Source of the DNA: Limnohabitans sp. 63ED37-2
Lineage (GTDB): Bacteria > Pseudomonadota > Gammaproteobacteria > Burkholderiales > Burkholderiaceae_C
Assembly: GCF_001412535.1 (NCBI RefSeq)
Contig: NZ_CP011774.1
Location: 3,308,993 to 3,372,992, forward strand
Direction of reading: 5' to 3'
DNA length: 64,000 bases
Every line of letters begins with the position of its first letter. Position 1 is the first letter of the stretch. The notes below the pieces were generated by a model. That model was given only the letters and a program-made list of their open reading frames with translations. It ran no database searches and was not told where the DNA came from. Below are positions 43,845 through 52,676 of the stretch, one piece after another. The position numbers and the translations under genes were made by a program.

Positions 43845-44450
43845 TCAACGCAGATGTTTCCAGGCTTTGAGTTGCAAAGCCTCGGACACGCGGGTTGAAC
43901 GCGACCCCGGCAGAACTTGGCATCGCGCACCAGCTTGCAAAAAACCGGCTTGTTCGACCGCCAAATAAAAACCAGAGCGCCCGCTTTGCACCATGTCTTT
44001 GGCGGCTTGGGCATACCCCATGACGGCATTGAACTTGCCACAGGGCTCGCGCGGCTGGGTCACTCGCAAGACCACCTCACCAAAGTCAAGGCGGTCGCCA
44101 ATGAACAGCTCGTGTTCGAGCAGGCCTTGTAAGCTCAGGTTTTCTCCCAAATAACCTGGGGCCAAGGCTTCCTCAAACATCGTGGCGCCGCGGCTTTGCC
44201 GCTGCGCCTGCCACCATGCCAAATGTTCAGACGGCAAGGCGTACACCGCTTTGCTCAGGCCCCCGTGCACCGACAAGTCGGCTTGCTCGTCACCCGCCAG
44301 GCCCAAAATCCCCACCTGGATGGGGCCAGACACGGTGGTTTTGCCAATGGCCGACACCAGCTTGCGCCCGCCCACCATCAGGGGGCGAACCCGGCCGGTC
44401 TGGAAGGCGAGCAGCGTACCCGACAAACCCGGCGGCGAACTCGGCGGCAT
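43845..44450 (-). CDS. MOSC-domain protein (YiiM-like)
   Basis: 201 residues. MOSC signatures: GLAGDEQADLSVHGGLSKAVYALPSEH, then GENLSLQGLLEHELFIGDRLDFGEVVLRVTQPREPCGKF with the conserved cysteine. YiiM-type proteins use a molybdenum cofactor to reduce N-hydroxylated base analogues. No cofactor or partner genes are near. It follows aminopeptidase P by seven bases on the same strand. Confidence 0.85.
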   Translation of the reverse strand: MPPSSPPGLSGTLLAFQTGRVRPLMVGGRKLVSAIGKTTVSGPIQVGILGLAGDEQADLSVHGGLSKAVYALPSEHLAWWQAQRQSRGATMFEEALAPGYLGENLSLQGLLEHELFIGDRLDFGEVVLRVTQPREPCGKFNAVMGYAQAAKDMVQSGRSGFYLAVEQAGFLQAGARCQVLPGSRSTRVSEALQLKAWKHLR

Positions 44451-44457
44451 GGACGCT

Positions 44458-45849
44458 TCAGCCCCGCATCAGGGCTTCGATCTCGTCGGCCTTGACCGGC
44501 ACACCGCGTGTGATCAGCTCACACCCGGTGGCGGTCACGATGGCGTCGTCTTCGATGCGGATGCCGATGTTGTGGAACGGCTCGGGCACGCCATGCGCGG
44601 GGCGCACATACAGGCCCGGCTCGATGGTCAGCACCATGCCGGGCTGCAGAATGCGGCTGGGGCGGTCCTTGATCAACTCGCCGCTCAGCGGGTCTTTGCG
44701 TTCACTGACATGGCCCACCTGTGAGGGCTCGACATAGCTGCCGCAGTCGTGCACGTCCATGCCCAGCCAGTGGCCGGTGCGGTGCATGTAGAACTGGAAA
44801 TAGCTGCGGTTGGCGATCACGTCTTGCGCGTTGCCCACCTTGTTTTTGTCAAGCAAACCCACATCGAGCAGGCCCTGCGCCAGCACGGCCACGGTGGATT
44901 CATGCGGGTCCACAAATCGGGCACCGGCCTTGGTGGCGGCCACGGCCGCGTCTTGCGAGGCCAGCACCAGGTCGTACAAAGCGCGTTGCGGCCCGGTGAA
45001 TGTGCCGTTGGCCGGAAAGGTGCGGGTGATGTCGCTGGCATAACCGTCCAACTCGCAACCGGCGTCGATCAACACCAAGTCACCGTTTTGGATCAAGGCG
45101 GTGTCGGCGCGGTAATGCAACACGCAGGCATTGGCACCGCCCGCCACGATGGAGCCATAGGCTGGGTACTGCGAACCGCTTTGGCGGAACTCGTGCAGCA
45201 GCTCAGCGTCCAGGTGGTATTCACGCACTTCTTGCCCCGCACGCAGCATGGCCGCGCTGCGCTGCATGGCGCGGATATGGGCGCGGGCGCTGATGGTGCT
45301 GGCGCGGCGCATGATGTCCTGTTCGTGTGCGTCTTTCACCAAGCGCATCTCATCGAGCAAGCTGCACAGGTCGCGCTGTTGCTCGGGGCACAAAGCGCCA
45401 TAACGCACCCGCGCACGCACCGACTGCAGCCAGACGTTCACCAGACTTTCCAGCCCGGTGTGGATGGCAAAGGGGTACCAAACAGTGCTGCGGTTTTCCA
45501 GCAGCTTGGGCATGTGCGCGGCCATCTCGCTGATCGGCAAAGCCCGGCTCACGCCCAAGGCGGCAGGCGCGGCTTCTGGGCCCAGGCGGATGCCGTCCCA
45601 GATTTCGCGCTCCAGGTCTTTGGGCTGGCAAAACAGCGTGCACTCGCCATCGGCCGTGATCACCAAACTGGCGTGCGGTTCGGTGAAACCCGTCAGGTAA
45701 TAAAAATAACTGTCGTGCCGGTACAGGTAATCGCTGTCGCGGTTGCGCTGGCGCTCCGGCGCGGTGGGAATGATGGCAATGCCGCCTGCACCCAATTGGG
45801 CAGCGAGGCGGGCACGGCGTTGGGCGTAGAGCACGGTGGTGTTGGTCAT
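44458..45849 (-). CDS. pepP: Xaa-Pro aminopeptidase (aminopeptidase P)
   Basis: 463 residues. The N-terminal creatinase-like domain is followed by the pita-bread peptidase with two-metal ligands in LIDAGCELDGYASDITRTFP (Asp, Asp), HRTGHWLGMDVHD (His), the Glu of VLTIEPGLYV and the Glu of GIRIEDDAIVT. Removes N-terminal residues preceding proline in the cytosol. Transcribed with murU upstream (83 bp) and the MOSC gene downstream. Confidence 0.93.
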   Translation of the reverse strand: MTNTTVLYAQRRARLAAQLGAGGIAIIPTAPERQRNRDSDYLYRHDSYFYYLTGFTEPHASLVITADGECTLFCQPKDLEREIWDGIRLGPEAAPAALGVSRALPISEMAAHMPKLLENRSTVWYPFAIHTGLESLVNVWLQSVRARVRYGALCPEQQRDLCSLLDEMRLVKDAHEQDIMRRASTISARAHIRAMQRSAAMLRAGQEVREYHLDAELLHEFRQSGSQYPAYGSIVAGGANACVLHYRADTALIQNGDLVLIDAGCELDGYASDITRTFPANGTFTGPQRALYDLVLASQDAAVAATKAGARFVDPHESTVAVLAQGLLDVGLLDKNKVGNAQDVIANRSYFQFYMHRTGHWLGMDVHDCGSYVEPSQVGHVSERKDPLSGELIKDRPSRILQPGMVLTIEPGLYVRPAHGVPEPFHNIGIRIEDDAIVTATGCELITRGVPVKADEIEALMRG

Positions 45850-45931
45850 TGGAGATCAGTCCCAAAAGAAGTCGTCATTATGTTCGTTGCCCTGGGATAG
45901 CGAATGTCCACACAGTCACCCGGGTGCCTGA

Positions 45932-46717
45932 TCAGGCGCTGCTGCGATTGAGCTGCGCCAGCCGCTGGGGTGTGCCCACATCGGTCCAGTCGCCCGCATA
46001 CACCTCGCCCGTGACCTGACCCCGGTCCATGGCCGCACGCAGCAAAGGCGCCAGCGCCAGCGCCACGCCCTCGGGGTTGCCGGCGGGCAAGCCGCAGTCG
46101 GCAAAAAAGGCTTTTTTGTACAGGGCCACGGTGCTGAAGGTGTACGCGCAATCGGGGCTGCCTTTGGGCAGGTTGAGCACCTGGCCCGCCTCCGACAGGC
46201 CAAAGTCGCCGCCGGGGTTGTGTGTGGGGTTGGGCACCAGCCACAGGTGGGCCAGGGCAGCGCTGGCGGCAAAACGCGCCACGGCGGGCTGCGTGAACAC
46301 CATATCTGGGGCAAACACATCGCCTGCCACCACCCAGAACACCTCATCGAGCTGGGGCAAAGCCCGCACGATGCCGCCCGCGGTCTCCAGTGCCCGGCCA
46401 AAGTCCTGGCCTTCGTGCGAATAACGAATGTGCACCTCGGGCAGCTCAGGCCAGTGGGCCTGGTCACCCAAAAGGGTCGGAATCTGCTCGCCCAGCCATG
46501 CGGTGTTGATCAGCTGATGCACAAAGCCGCCCCGGGCCAGCGCCTGCATGGGCCACAACATGAGCGGCTGGCCGCGCACCGGCAGCAAGGGCTTGGGGGT
46601 CTGGTCGGTTAAAGGGCGCATGCGCTCGCCGCGTCCGGCGGCCAGCACCATGGCTTGAGCGAGCGGCCTGGCGCTGAGAGAAGGCGGCTGTAAAGTGGTA
46701 TGAGAAGACGTCGGCAT
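45932..46717 (-). CDS. murU: N-acetylmuramate-1-phosphate uridylyltransferase-like nucleotidyltransferase
   Basis: 261 residues; the start may lie a few codons in (the catalytic region starts AMVLAAGRGERMRPLTDQTPKPLLPV). This motif and the metal-binding VVAGDVFAPDM define the sugar-nucleotidyltransferase fold. Length and the PLMLWPMQALARGGFVHQLINTAWLG segment fit MurU, which makes UDP-MurNAc from MurNAc-1-phosphate. The kinase that feeds it, AmgK, is at 34247-35362 rather than adjacent as in Pseudomonas. Other sugar specificities cannot be excluded. Confidence 0.82.
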   Translation of the reverse strand: MPTSSHTTLQPPSLSARPLAQAMVLAAGRGERMRPLTDQTPKPLLPVRGQPLMLWPMQALARGGFVHQLINTAWLGEQIPTLLGDQAHWPELPEVHIRYSHEGQDFGRALETAGGIVRALPQLDEVFWVVAGDVFAPDMVFTQPAVARFAASAALAHLWLVPNPTHNPGGDFGLSEAGQVLNLPKGSPDCAYTFSTVALYKKAFFADCGLPAGNPEGVALALAPLLRAAMDRGQVTGEVYAGDWTDVGTPQRLAQLNRSSA

Positions 46718-46841
46718 CCCTGAATGGTGCCACGGCTGCAGGCGCTCTCGGGACAGCCCCAGCCAAATGCCAGGTCCTAAACTTCGCCGTGTTGGCCTTG
46801 GGCAGTGCAGCTGCCTTGCCGCCCCTCAGGAGACAGACCCC

Positions 46842-47936
46842 ATGACACGCCCCCACATCAGCGTCATCACCGCCGCACAAAATGCCTCACAGCGCCTGGC
46901 CGATCGCCACACACCGTTTGTGATGAACGACTGGTACGTGGCCGCCTTTGGCGAGGAGATCAAGGACCAGCTGCTGGCCCGCACCCTGCTGGGCCGCCGT
47001 TTGGTGTTTTACCGCGCCAGCGATGGCCGCGTGGTGGCTTTAGAAGACCGTTGCCCCCACCGCTCCATGCCGCTGTCAGCGGGCACGCTGGAGCAAGACA
47101 CCATCGTGTGCGGCTACCACGGTCTGCGCTTCAACACCGAGGGCGATTGCATCGAGGTGCCCTCTCAGTCAACTTGCCCGCCCAACATGGGCATCCGGGC
47201 CTACCGCACCTTCGAACGCGGCGCGGTGGTCTGGATCTGGATGGGTGAGGCCGAGCAGGCTGACCTGACGAAGCTGCCCGCGCAGGACTGGATGACCGAC
47301 GACCAGTGGGAGCGCTCCCAAGGCCATTTGAGTTTGCAGGCCAACTACGTGCGCCTGCACGAAAACCTGCTGGACCTGACGCACTTGAGCTTTTTGCACG
47401 CCAAGAGCTTTGGCACACCCGACTACGCCAAGGCATCGTTTGAAAGCGTGATTGGAGATGGCCAATTTGCCTTGCTGCGCAACGTGGTGCCCACCACCTT
47501 GCCGCCCGTGTGGGGCATCCCGACGGGTTTGACGGGCCAGGGCCAAGCGGCCCGCATCGTGCGCTCGGAATTTCGCAGCCTGGGGCTGCACGAGGTGTCG
47601 GTCACTTTTTACGATTGCCATTTGCCCGAAGCCACGCGGCCGCAATACCGCATTCGCACCGCACACATGCCCACCCCTGAGACAGCCACCAGCACACATT
47701 ACTTCATCGTGCACGGGCGCGATTTTGCGCAGAACGATGCGCCAACCACCCGCTTCATGCACGACCAGTTGTTTGTGGCTTTTCAAGAAGACGTGGACGG
47801 CTTGGCCCTGCAAGAGCAGGCCCTGGCCAGCACCCCGGCCGAAGATTTGTACGAGTTTTCGGTGGCCGCCGACGCCCCGGCGGTCGCCATGCGCCGCTAC
47901 GTTTTGGGGCGGCAGCAAAAAGAAGCCAAGGCCTGA
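46842..47936 (+). CDS. Rieske non-heme iron oxygenase, alpha subunit (VanA-like)
   Basis: 364 residues from ATG 46842, preceded by AGGAG. The Rieske 2Fe-2S ligands are CPHR and CGYHGL (about residues 70-95). The mononuclear iron site is N-L-L-D-L-T-H-L-S-F-L-H (Asp, two His). Length and layout match vanillate O-demethylase-type ring oxygenases, which demethylate or hydroxylate aromatic substrates. The ferredoxin reductase partner is not next to it. The substrate is unknown. Confidence 0.88.
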   Translation: MTRPHISVITAAQNASQRLADRHTPFVMNDWYVAAFGEEIKDQLLARTLLGRRLVFYRASDGRVVALEDRCPHRSMPLSAGTLEQDTIVCGYHGLRFNTEGDCIEVPSQSTCPPNMGIRAYRTFERGAVVWIWMGEAEQADLTKLPAQDWMTDDQWERSQGHLSLQANYVRLHENLLDLTHLSFLHAKSFGTPDYAKASFESVIGDGQFALLRNVVPTTLPPVWGIPTGLTGQGQAARIVRSEFRSLGLHEVSVTFYDCHLPEATRPQYRIRTAHMPTPETATSTHYFIVHGRDFAQNDAPTTRFMHDQLFVAFQEDVDGLALQEQALASTPAEDLYEFSVAADAPAVAMRRYVLGRQQKEAKA

Positions 47937-47950
47937 GCGAACCCCGCTGT

Positions 47951-48814
47951 TCAGCGCCAAGCGCCCATGGCCTCGCCCATCACGATGGGGCGTGTGGGTG
48001 TCCAGTCGGGGTTGAACTGCATCACCCCTCGTGGGAACAGCATCACCACCGTGGAGCCGAGTAAAAAGCGACCCATCTCCTCGCCTTGCGCCAAAGAGAT
48101 GTTGCCCATCTCATACGTCCATTCGCGCACCGTGCCCGGGCGCGGCGGGTTGACCACACCGTGCCACACCGTGGCCATGCTGCCCACAATCGTGGCCCCC
48201 ACCAGCACCATCACAAAGGGGCCGTGCTCGCCTTCAAACACGCATACCACCCGCTCGTTGCGGGCAAACAGGCCAGGCACACCACGGGCGGTGGTTGGGT
48301 TGACCGAGAACAAATCACCCGGCACATAAATCATGCGGGTCAGGCGCCCTGCACAAGGCATGTGGATGCGGTGGTAATCACGCGGGCTGAGGTACAGCGT
48401 GGCAAATTCGCCGTCTTGAAACTGCGCCGCCAGCGCCGCGTCGCCGCCCACCAAAGCGCGTGTGCTGTAGCCGTGGCCCTTGGCCTGGAACACCTGGTCG
48501 CCGGCAATGGGGCCACACTGGCTGATGGCCCCGTCCACTGGGCTCAACAAGGCCGCGGCCGCCAGGGGGCGGGCGTCGCCGCGCAGGGGGCGGGTGAAAA
48601 ATTCGTTGAAGCTTTTGTAGCTGGCGGTGTCCGGGTTGGCTGCTTCGGCCATGTTCACGTTGTAGCGCTTCACAAACCAGTTGATGATGCTTGTGGTTGC
48701 GCCGCCCCACTGGCTGCCCGCGACCCAGCCCGCAAAGACGGTCAGGGCTTGTTTGGGAATCAGGTACTGCGGCAAGACCGCCAGGCGGTCAGAAAAAGAG
48801 GGGGAACTGGACAT
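47951..48814 (-). CDS. psd: Phosphatidylserine decarboxylase proenzyme
   Basis: 287 residues. The self-cleavage site LGSTVVMLFP is near residue 257; Ser becomes the pyruvoyl group of the alpha chain. TYLSPRDYHRIHMP carries the catalytic triad His. Converts phosphatidylserine to phosphatidylethanolamine at the inner membrane. Convergent with the Rieske gene, 14 bp apart. Confidence 0.95.
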   Translation of the reverse strand: MSSSPSFSDRLAVLPQYLIPKQALTVFAGWVAGSQWGGATTSIINWFVKRYNVNMAEAANPDTASYKSFNEFFTRPLRGDARPLAAAALLSPVDGAISQCGPIAGDQVFQAKGHGYSTRALVGGDAALAAQFQDGEFATLYLSPRDYHRIHMPCAGRLTRMIYVPGDLFSVNPTTARGVPGLFARNERVVCVFEGEHGPFVMVLVGATIVGSMATVWHGVVNPPRPGTVREWTYEMGNISLAQGEEMGRFLLGSTVVMLFPRGVMQFNPDWTPTRPIVMGEAMGAWR

Positions 48815-48907
48815 GAAGGGGCCGCAGGCGCGGTTCTGAAGAAGGCCCTGATTTTATCGGTCACCTGCAAACCTGCCGAAGCAGGCCGTCAAGGGCACAA
48901 TTCGGGC

Positions 48908-49837
48908 ATGAACACCCCCTTGCTTTCGGTCGAACACCTGGTCAAACGCTACGGCGACACCACGGTGGTCAATGACCTGTCTTTCCACATCAACCCCGGC
49001 GAATGCCTGGGCGTGATCGGCCCCAATGGCGCGGGCAAAACCACCACACTGCGCATGTGCTTGGGCTTGTCTCAGCCCGACAGCGGCAGCATGGCCTACT
49101 TTGATGGCCTGCAAATGCCGCGCGATGCGCTGGCCATCAAAGCCCGTCTGGGCGTGGTGGCACAAATGGACACGCTCGACCCGGATTTCACGGCGGAAGA
49201 AAACCTGCTCGTCTTTGGCCGTTACTTCGGCCTGCCCGACGCCGTGATCCACGAGCGCATTCCGCAGCTGCTCGAATTTGGCGCCCTCAGTCACAAAGCC
49301 AAAGCCAAACCGGGCGAGTTGTCGGGCGGCATGAAGCGGCGCTTGAGTTTGTCGCGAGCCCTTATCAACCACCCGCAGCTCTTGATGCTGGACGAGCCCA
49401 CCACAGGCCTGGACCCGCAGGCGCGGCACCTGATGTGGGAGCGCCTGCAGCTGCTGCTGCAAGAAGGCAAATCCATTTTGCTCACCACCCACTTCATGGA
49501 CGAGGCCGAGCGCCTGTGCAGCCGCCTCTTGGTGCTGGACCAAGGCCGCAAGATCGCCGAAGGCAAGCCCCGCGATTTGATCGCCGAGCACCTGGAGCCC
49601 GAGGTGATCGAGGTGTTTGGCCAAGGCGCGGTGGCGCTGGCGCAAGAGCCCACCCTGAAAGCCTTGGCGGGCCGGGTTGAGGTCAGCGGTGAAACCGTTT
49701 TCTTTTACACCCAAGACAGCCGCGCCCTGATGCAGGCCCTGCAGGCCTGGCCTGCCCTGCGCACCCTGCACCGCCCTTCCAACCTGGAAGACCTGTTCTT
49801 GAAGTTGACCGGACGCCAGATCCGCGAAGAAGGCTGA
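48908..49837 (+). CDS. NodI-type ABC exporter ATP-binding protein
   Basis: 309 residues from ATG 48908. Walker A is GPNGAGKTTT, the Q-loop is in VVAQMDTLDPDFTAEENL, the signature LSGGMKRRLSLSRAL, and Walker B LLMLDEPTTGLD. The QMDTLDPDFT segment and the C-terminal domain are typical of NodI/DRA-type exporters. It pairs with the permease two bases downstream. Likely a lipid, polysaccharide or drug exporter; there are no nodulation genes here. Confidence 0.9.
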   Translation: MNTPLLSVEHLVKRYGDTTVVNDLSFHINPGECLGVIGPNGAGKTTTLRMCLGLSQPDSGSMAYFDGLQMPRDALAIKARLGVVAQMDTLDPDFTAEENLLVFGRYFGLPDAVIHERIPQLLEFGALSHKAKAKPGELSGGMKRRLSLSRALINHPQLLMLDEPTTGLDPQARHLMWERLQLLLQEGKSILLTTHFMDEAERLCSRLLVLDQGRKIAEGKPRDLIAEHLEPEVIEVFGQGAVALAQEPTLKALAGRVEVSGETVFFYTQDSRALMQALQAWPALRTLHRPSNLEDLFLKLTGRQIREEG

Positions 49838-49839
49838 TC

Positions 49840-50646
49840 ATGAGTCAAATCCAAAACAACATCTGGGCCGCACCACGCCTGTCCATGCGCTGGTGGCCCG
49901 TGTTCCAACGGAATTGGCTGGTCTGGAAAAAGCTCGCCATTCCCAGTCTGGTGGGCAACATCGCCGAGCCGCTCATGTGGCTGGTGGCCTTTGGTTATGG
50001 CCTGGGCGCTTTGGTGGGCCAGATCGAGTTGGGCGGCGAAAAAGTGCCCTACATCTTGTTTTTGGCCAGCGGCAGCATTTGCATGAGCGCCATGAACGCG
50101 GCGACCTTCGAGGCTTTGTACTCGGCGTTCTCGCGCATGCATGTGCAAAAAACCTGGGACGGCATCATGAACGCCCCGGTGCGCCTCGATGACGTGGTGC
50201 TGGCCGAAATGCTCTGGGCCGCGTTCAAGGCGCTGTTCAGTGTCACCGCCATTTTGTTGGTCATGATGGCGCTGGGTATCAGCCACAGCTGTAAGCTACT
50301 GGTTGCCTGGCCCGTGCTGTTGGGTGTGGGCATCACCTTCAGTTGCATGGCGCTGATCTTCAACGCGCTCGCCAAGGGCTACGACTTTTTCACCTACTAC
50401 TTCACCCTGTTCCTCACGCCCATGATGTTCCTCTCGGGCATCTTTTTTCCGCGTGAGCAGCTGCCCAGCTTCGTGCGCATCGTTGCCGATTGGTTGCCGT
50501 TGTCGGTCGCGGTGGACTTGGTGCGCCCGCTGTTTTTGGACCGCTGGCCTGACCAGCCCCTGCGCAACGTGCTGGTGCTGGCGGGGTTTGCGGTGGTGTC
50601 GTTCTGGATTGCGTTGGCTTTGACGAGGAAGCGTTTCAGGAGCTGA
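49840..50646 (+). CDS. NodJ-type ABC-2 transporter permease
   Basis: 268 residues with about six membrane segments. ABC-2 features: MLWAAFKALFSVTAILLVMM, and the C-terminal PMMFLSGIFFPREQLPSFVRIVADWLPLSVAVDLVRP, which matches the NodJ signature. Start at 49840 follows the ATPase stop at once. The two make one exporter. A strong hairpin follows. Confidence 0.9.
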   Translation: MSQIQNNIWAAPRLSMRWWPVFQRNWLVWKKLAIPSLVGNIAEPLMWLVAFGYGLGALVGQIELGGEKVPYILFLASGSICMSAMNAATFEALYSAFSRMHVQKTWDGIMNAPVRLDDVVLAEMLWAAFKALFSVTAILLVMMALGISHSCKLLVAWPVLLGVGITFSCMALIFNALAKGYDFFTYYFTLFLTPMMFLSGIFFPREQLPSFVRIVADWLPLSVAVDLVRPLFLDRWPDQPLRNVLVLAGFAVVSFWIALALTRKRFRS

Positions 50647-50652
50647 TTTGTC

Positions 50653-50692
50653 AGGTCTGGCGGATGCTGCCATTGCCCGCATCCGCCAGCCT
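50653..50692 (+). terminator. Hairpin after NodJ-type permease
   Basis: CTGGCGGATGC (50657-50667) pairs perfectly with GCATCCGCCAG (50679-50689), extended by AGG/CCT past a one-base bulge. The downstream run CTGTTGTG is only moderately T-rich, so it may terminate transcription or protect the 3' end. Confidence 0.55.
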
Positions 50693-51003
50693 GTTGTGTG
50701 TGTGCCCATGCCTGTGAGTTTCAGTACTTTGATCAATTTTCAAGATGCGAAGTGGCGGCGCCGCGCAGGGACGTGAAAGCGCTGCGGGGTGCGCTCCATG
50801 GGCGATCGTGGATTGGGTGGTGAGTAAGGTTGTGTGGAATGGGTACTTATTGAAGTATTTGCTGTTTGTGTCGATCTCGATAACAATATTGATGCAATTA
50901 CGCAATTAAATTCCCAAAATAGACAAATTAGTCTACAATTGACGCTGAAGTTGAATTGATCGCGGTAAGAAAAATTCAACAGATATGCGCCAAGTCCTTT
51001 GGG
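50693..51003. other. AT-rich intergenic region upstream of HTH-like gene
   Basis: No gene supported. From about 50840 the composition falls sharply in GC. It contains a direct repeat GCAATTA (50894-50900 and 50902-50908) and the inverted repeat TAGAC/GTCTA (50920-50924 and 50931-50935), close to a TTGAC at 50938. These look like promoter and operator sites for the gene downstream. Confidence 0.4.
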
Positions 51004-51678
51004 ATGGCGCGTTTGAGCATTGATTTGTCAACCGCATCACACACCTTTGCCATGACTGCCCACACCATGAACTCTTACGTCAAATCCAGCGTTTCATTGG
51101 CCCAGGTGCACCACGACGAAGACACGTCGCGTGCCGGGGTCACCACGGAAATCAAGGACGCCCGTGTGCTCAAACAGGTCAAGTCTTTGCACCTCCAACG
51201 CAATTTGTTGAACGCCAACAAAAGCAGCCAGATGTTCATCGGCGTTCAAAGCACGGAGACAGAAGATCCGAATGGGTGTGTGCTGCGCAAGTTGCGCATT
51301 CAGCAAGGGCTGGACCCTTCGGTGGTCGCCTCCCATGCCTGCATCAGCGTGTGGCAGCTGTACGAGCTTGAAACGGGCAAAGACACTTTGTTTTACACCC
51401 CGGGCTTGAGAACGCGAGCGGCCGAACGGGTGGCCCGTTTTCTCAAGAGTGACTGGACGGACATTTGTGAAGGCCGGGTCTCGGTCAAGACCCTGCAAGA
51501 GGCGCCCGCGCAGCTGCACTTGATCGGCTCGCGTCGGCATGAGCCACGCATCATCCGCCCGCTGACCGCACAAAACACCCCTGAACCCATCCAAACGGTG
51601 GAAGTGGCCGAAGGCCCCCTGTCCTTGACGCAGTTGCTGCGCGTGGCCGACGCCTCAAGTCGCCCCACCTCGGCTTAA
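51004..51678 (+). CDS. Unknown protein with HTH-like central segment
   Basis: Up to 224 residues; the start is uncertain (ATG at 51004, 51052 or 51067; a TTG at 50956 is also in frame), with no clear ribosome-binding site. The middle part, GCVLRKLRIQQGLDPSVVASHACISVWQLYELETG, resembles an XRE-type helix-turn-helix with the helix Q-L-Y-E-L-E as recognition segment. The N-terminus is polar, the C-terminus (about 60 residues) has no known motif. It could be an autoregulated DNA-binding protein given the palindromes upstream. No function assigned. Confidence 0.55.
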   Translation: MARLSIDLSTASHTFAMTAHTMNSYVKSSVSLAQVHHDEDTSRAGVTTEIKDARVLKQVKSLHLQRNLLNANKSSQMFIGVQSTETEDPNGCVLRKLRIQQGLDPSVVASHACISVWQLYELETGKDTLFYTPGLRTRAAERVARFLKSDWTDICEGRVSVKTLQEAPAQLHLIGSRRHEPRIIRPLTAQNTPEPIQTVEVAEGPLSLTQLLRVADASSRPTSA

Positions 51679-51774
51679 GCCGCCTCGCCACCTTCGTGGC
51701 CGCGCAAGGGCAGGCAAGGCCGCCCCGTTAAGATCATTCCTTTTGGTTTTTCCAACTTTCAAGGAATGAAGAAC

Positions 51775-52623
51775 ATGAGCATCCAGACCGTAGGCATCAT
51801 TGGCGCAGGCACCATGGGCAACGGCATTGCACAAGTGTGCGCCGTTTCGGGTATCCAAGTGGTGATGGTCGATATTTCTGACGCGGCCGTGGCCAAAGGC
51901 GTGGCCACTGTGGCCAGCAGCCTGGACCGACTCGTCAAAAAAGAAAAAACCAGCGAAGCCGACAAGGCCGCTGCACTGGCCCGCATCCAAGGCTCCAGCC
52001 ACTACGACGACCTCAAGGGCGCCCAGTTGGTGATCGAAGCCGCCACCGAAAACCACGAACTCAAGGTCAAGATCTTGAAGCAGCTCGACGCCCTGCTGGC
52101 GCCGAACGTGATCATCGCGTCCAACACCTCGTCGATCTCGATCACGCAGCTGGCCGCCGCCACGCAGCGTGCGGACCGTTTCATTGGCATGCACTTCTTC
52201 AACCCCGTGCCCATGATGGCGCTGGTCGAAATCATCCGTGGCCTGCAGACCAGCGACGCCACGCACGACGCGGTGCACGACATGGCGCTGGCGCTGGGAA
52301 AGACCCCCATCACCGTCAAGAACGCCCCCGGCTTTGTGGTCAACCGCATCCTGGTGCCCATGATCAACGAGGCTTTCTTTGTGCTGGGCGAAGGCCTGGC
52401 AGAAGCCGAAGCGATTGATGCGGGTATGAAGCTCGGCTGCAACCAGCCCATTGGCCCGCTGGCGCTGGCCGACATGATTGGCCTCGATGTGTGCTTGGCC
52501 GTGATGGAGGTCTACCTCAAGGAGTTCGGCGACAGCAAATACCGCCCCAGCCCCTTGCTCAAAGAGATGGTCGCCGCAGGCCGCCTGGGCCGCAAGACCG
52601 GCCAAGGCGTTTACAAGTACTGA
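51775..52623 (+). CDS. 3-hydroxybutyryl-CoA dehydrogenase family
   Basis: 282 residues from ATG 51775; AAGGA is nine bases upstream, whereas the ATG at 51766 abuts it. NAD-binding GIIGAGTMGNGIAQVCA, the catalytic region SNTSSISITQLAAATQR, HFFNPVPMMALVEII, and the C-terminal ATP-like KLGCNQPIGPLALADMIGLD. Oxidises (S)-3-hydroxyacyl-CoA (or reduces acetoacetyl-CoA). A crotonase gene follows 53 bp downstream, a standard beta-oxidation pairing. Confidence 0.93.
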   Translation: MSIQTVGIIGAGTMGNGIAQVCAVSGIQVVMVDISDAAVAKGVATVASSLDRLVKKEKTSEADKAAALARIQGSSHYDDLKGAQLVIEAATENHELKVKILKQLDALLAPNVIIASNTSSISITQLAAATQRADRFIGMHFFNPVPMMALVEIIRGLQTSDATHDAVHDMALALGKTPITVKNAPGFVVNRILVPMINEAFFVLGEGLAEAEAIDAGMKLGCNQPIGPLALADMIGLDVCLAVMEVYLKEFGDSKYRPSPLLKEMVAAGRLGRKTGQGVYKY

Positions 52624-52676
52624 GCCTGTCGCCTGGGCGAATGCGCTGGGGTGGCTGAACGCCCTACCATGGCTGC

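Noticed and set aside
43690..43923. Small minus-strand frame between maeB and the MOSC gene
   Set aside because: It overlaps the end of the MOSC gene, has no ribosome-binding site and no recognisable features; the region is more likely the maeB promoter.
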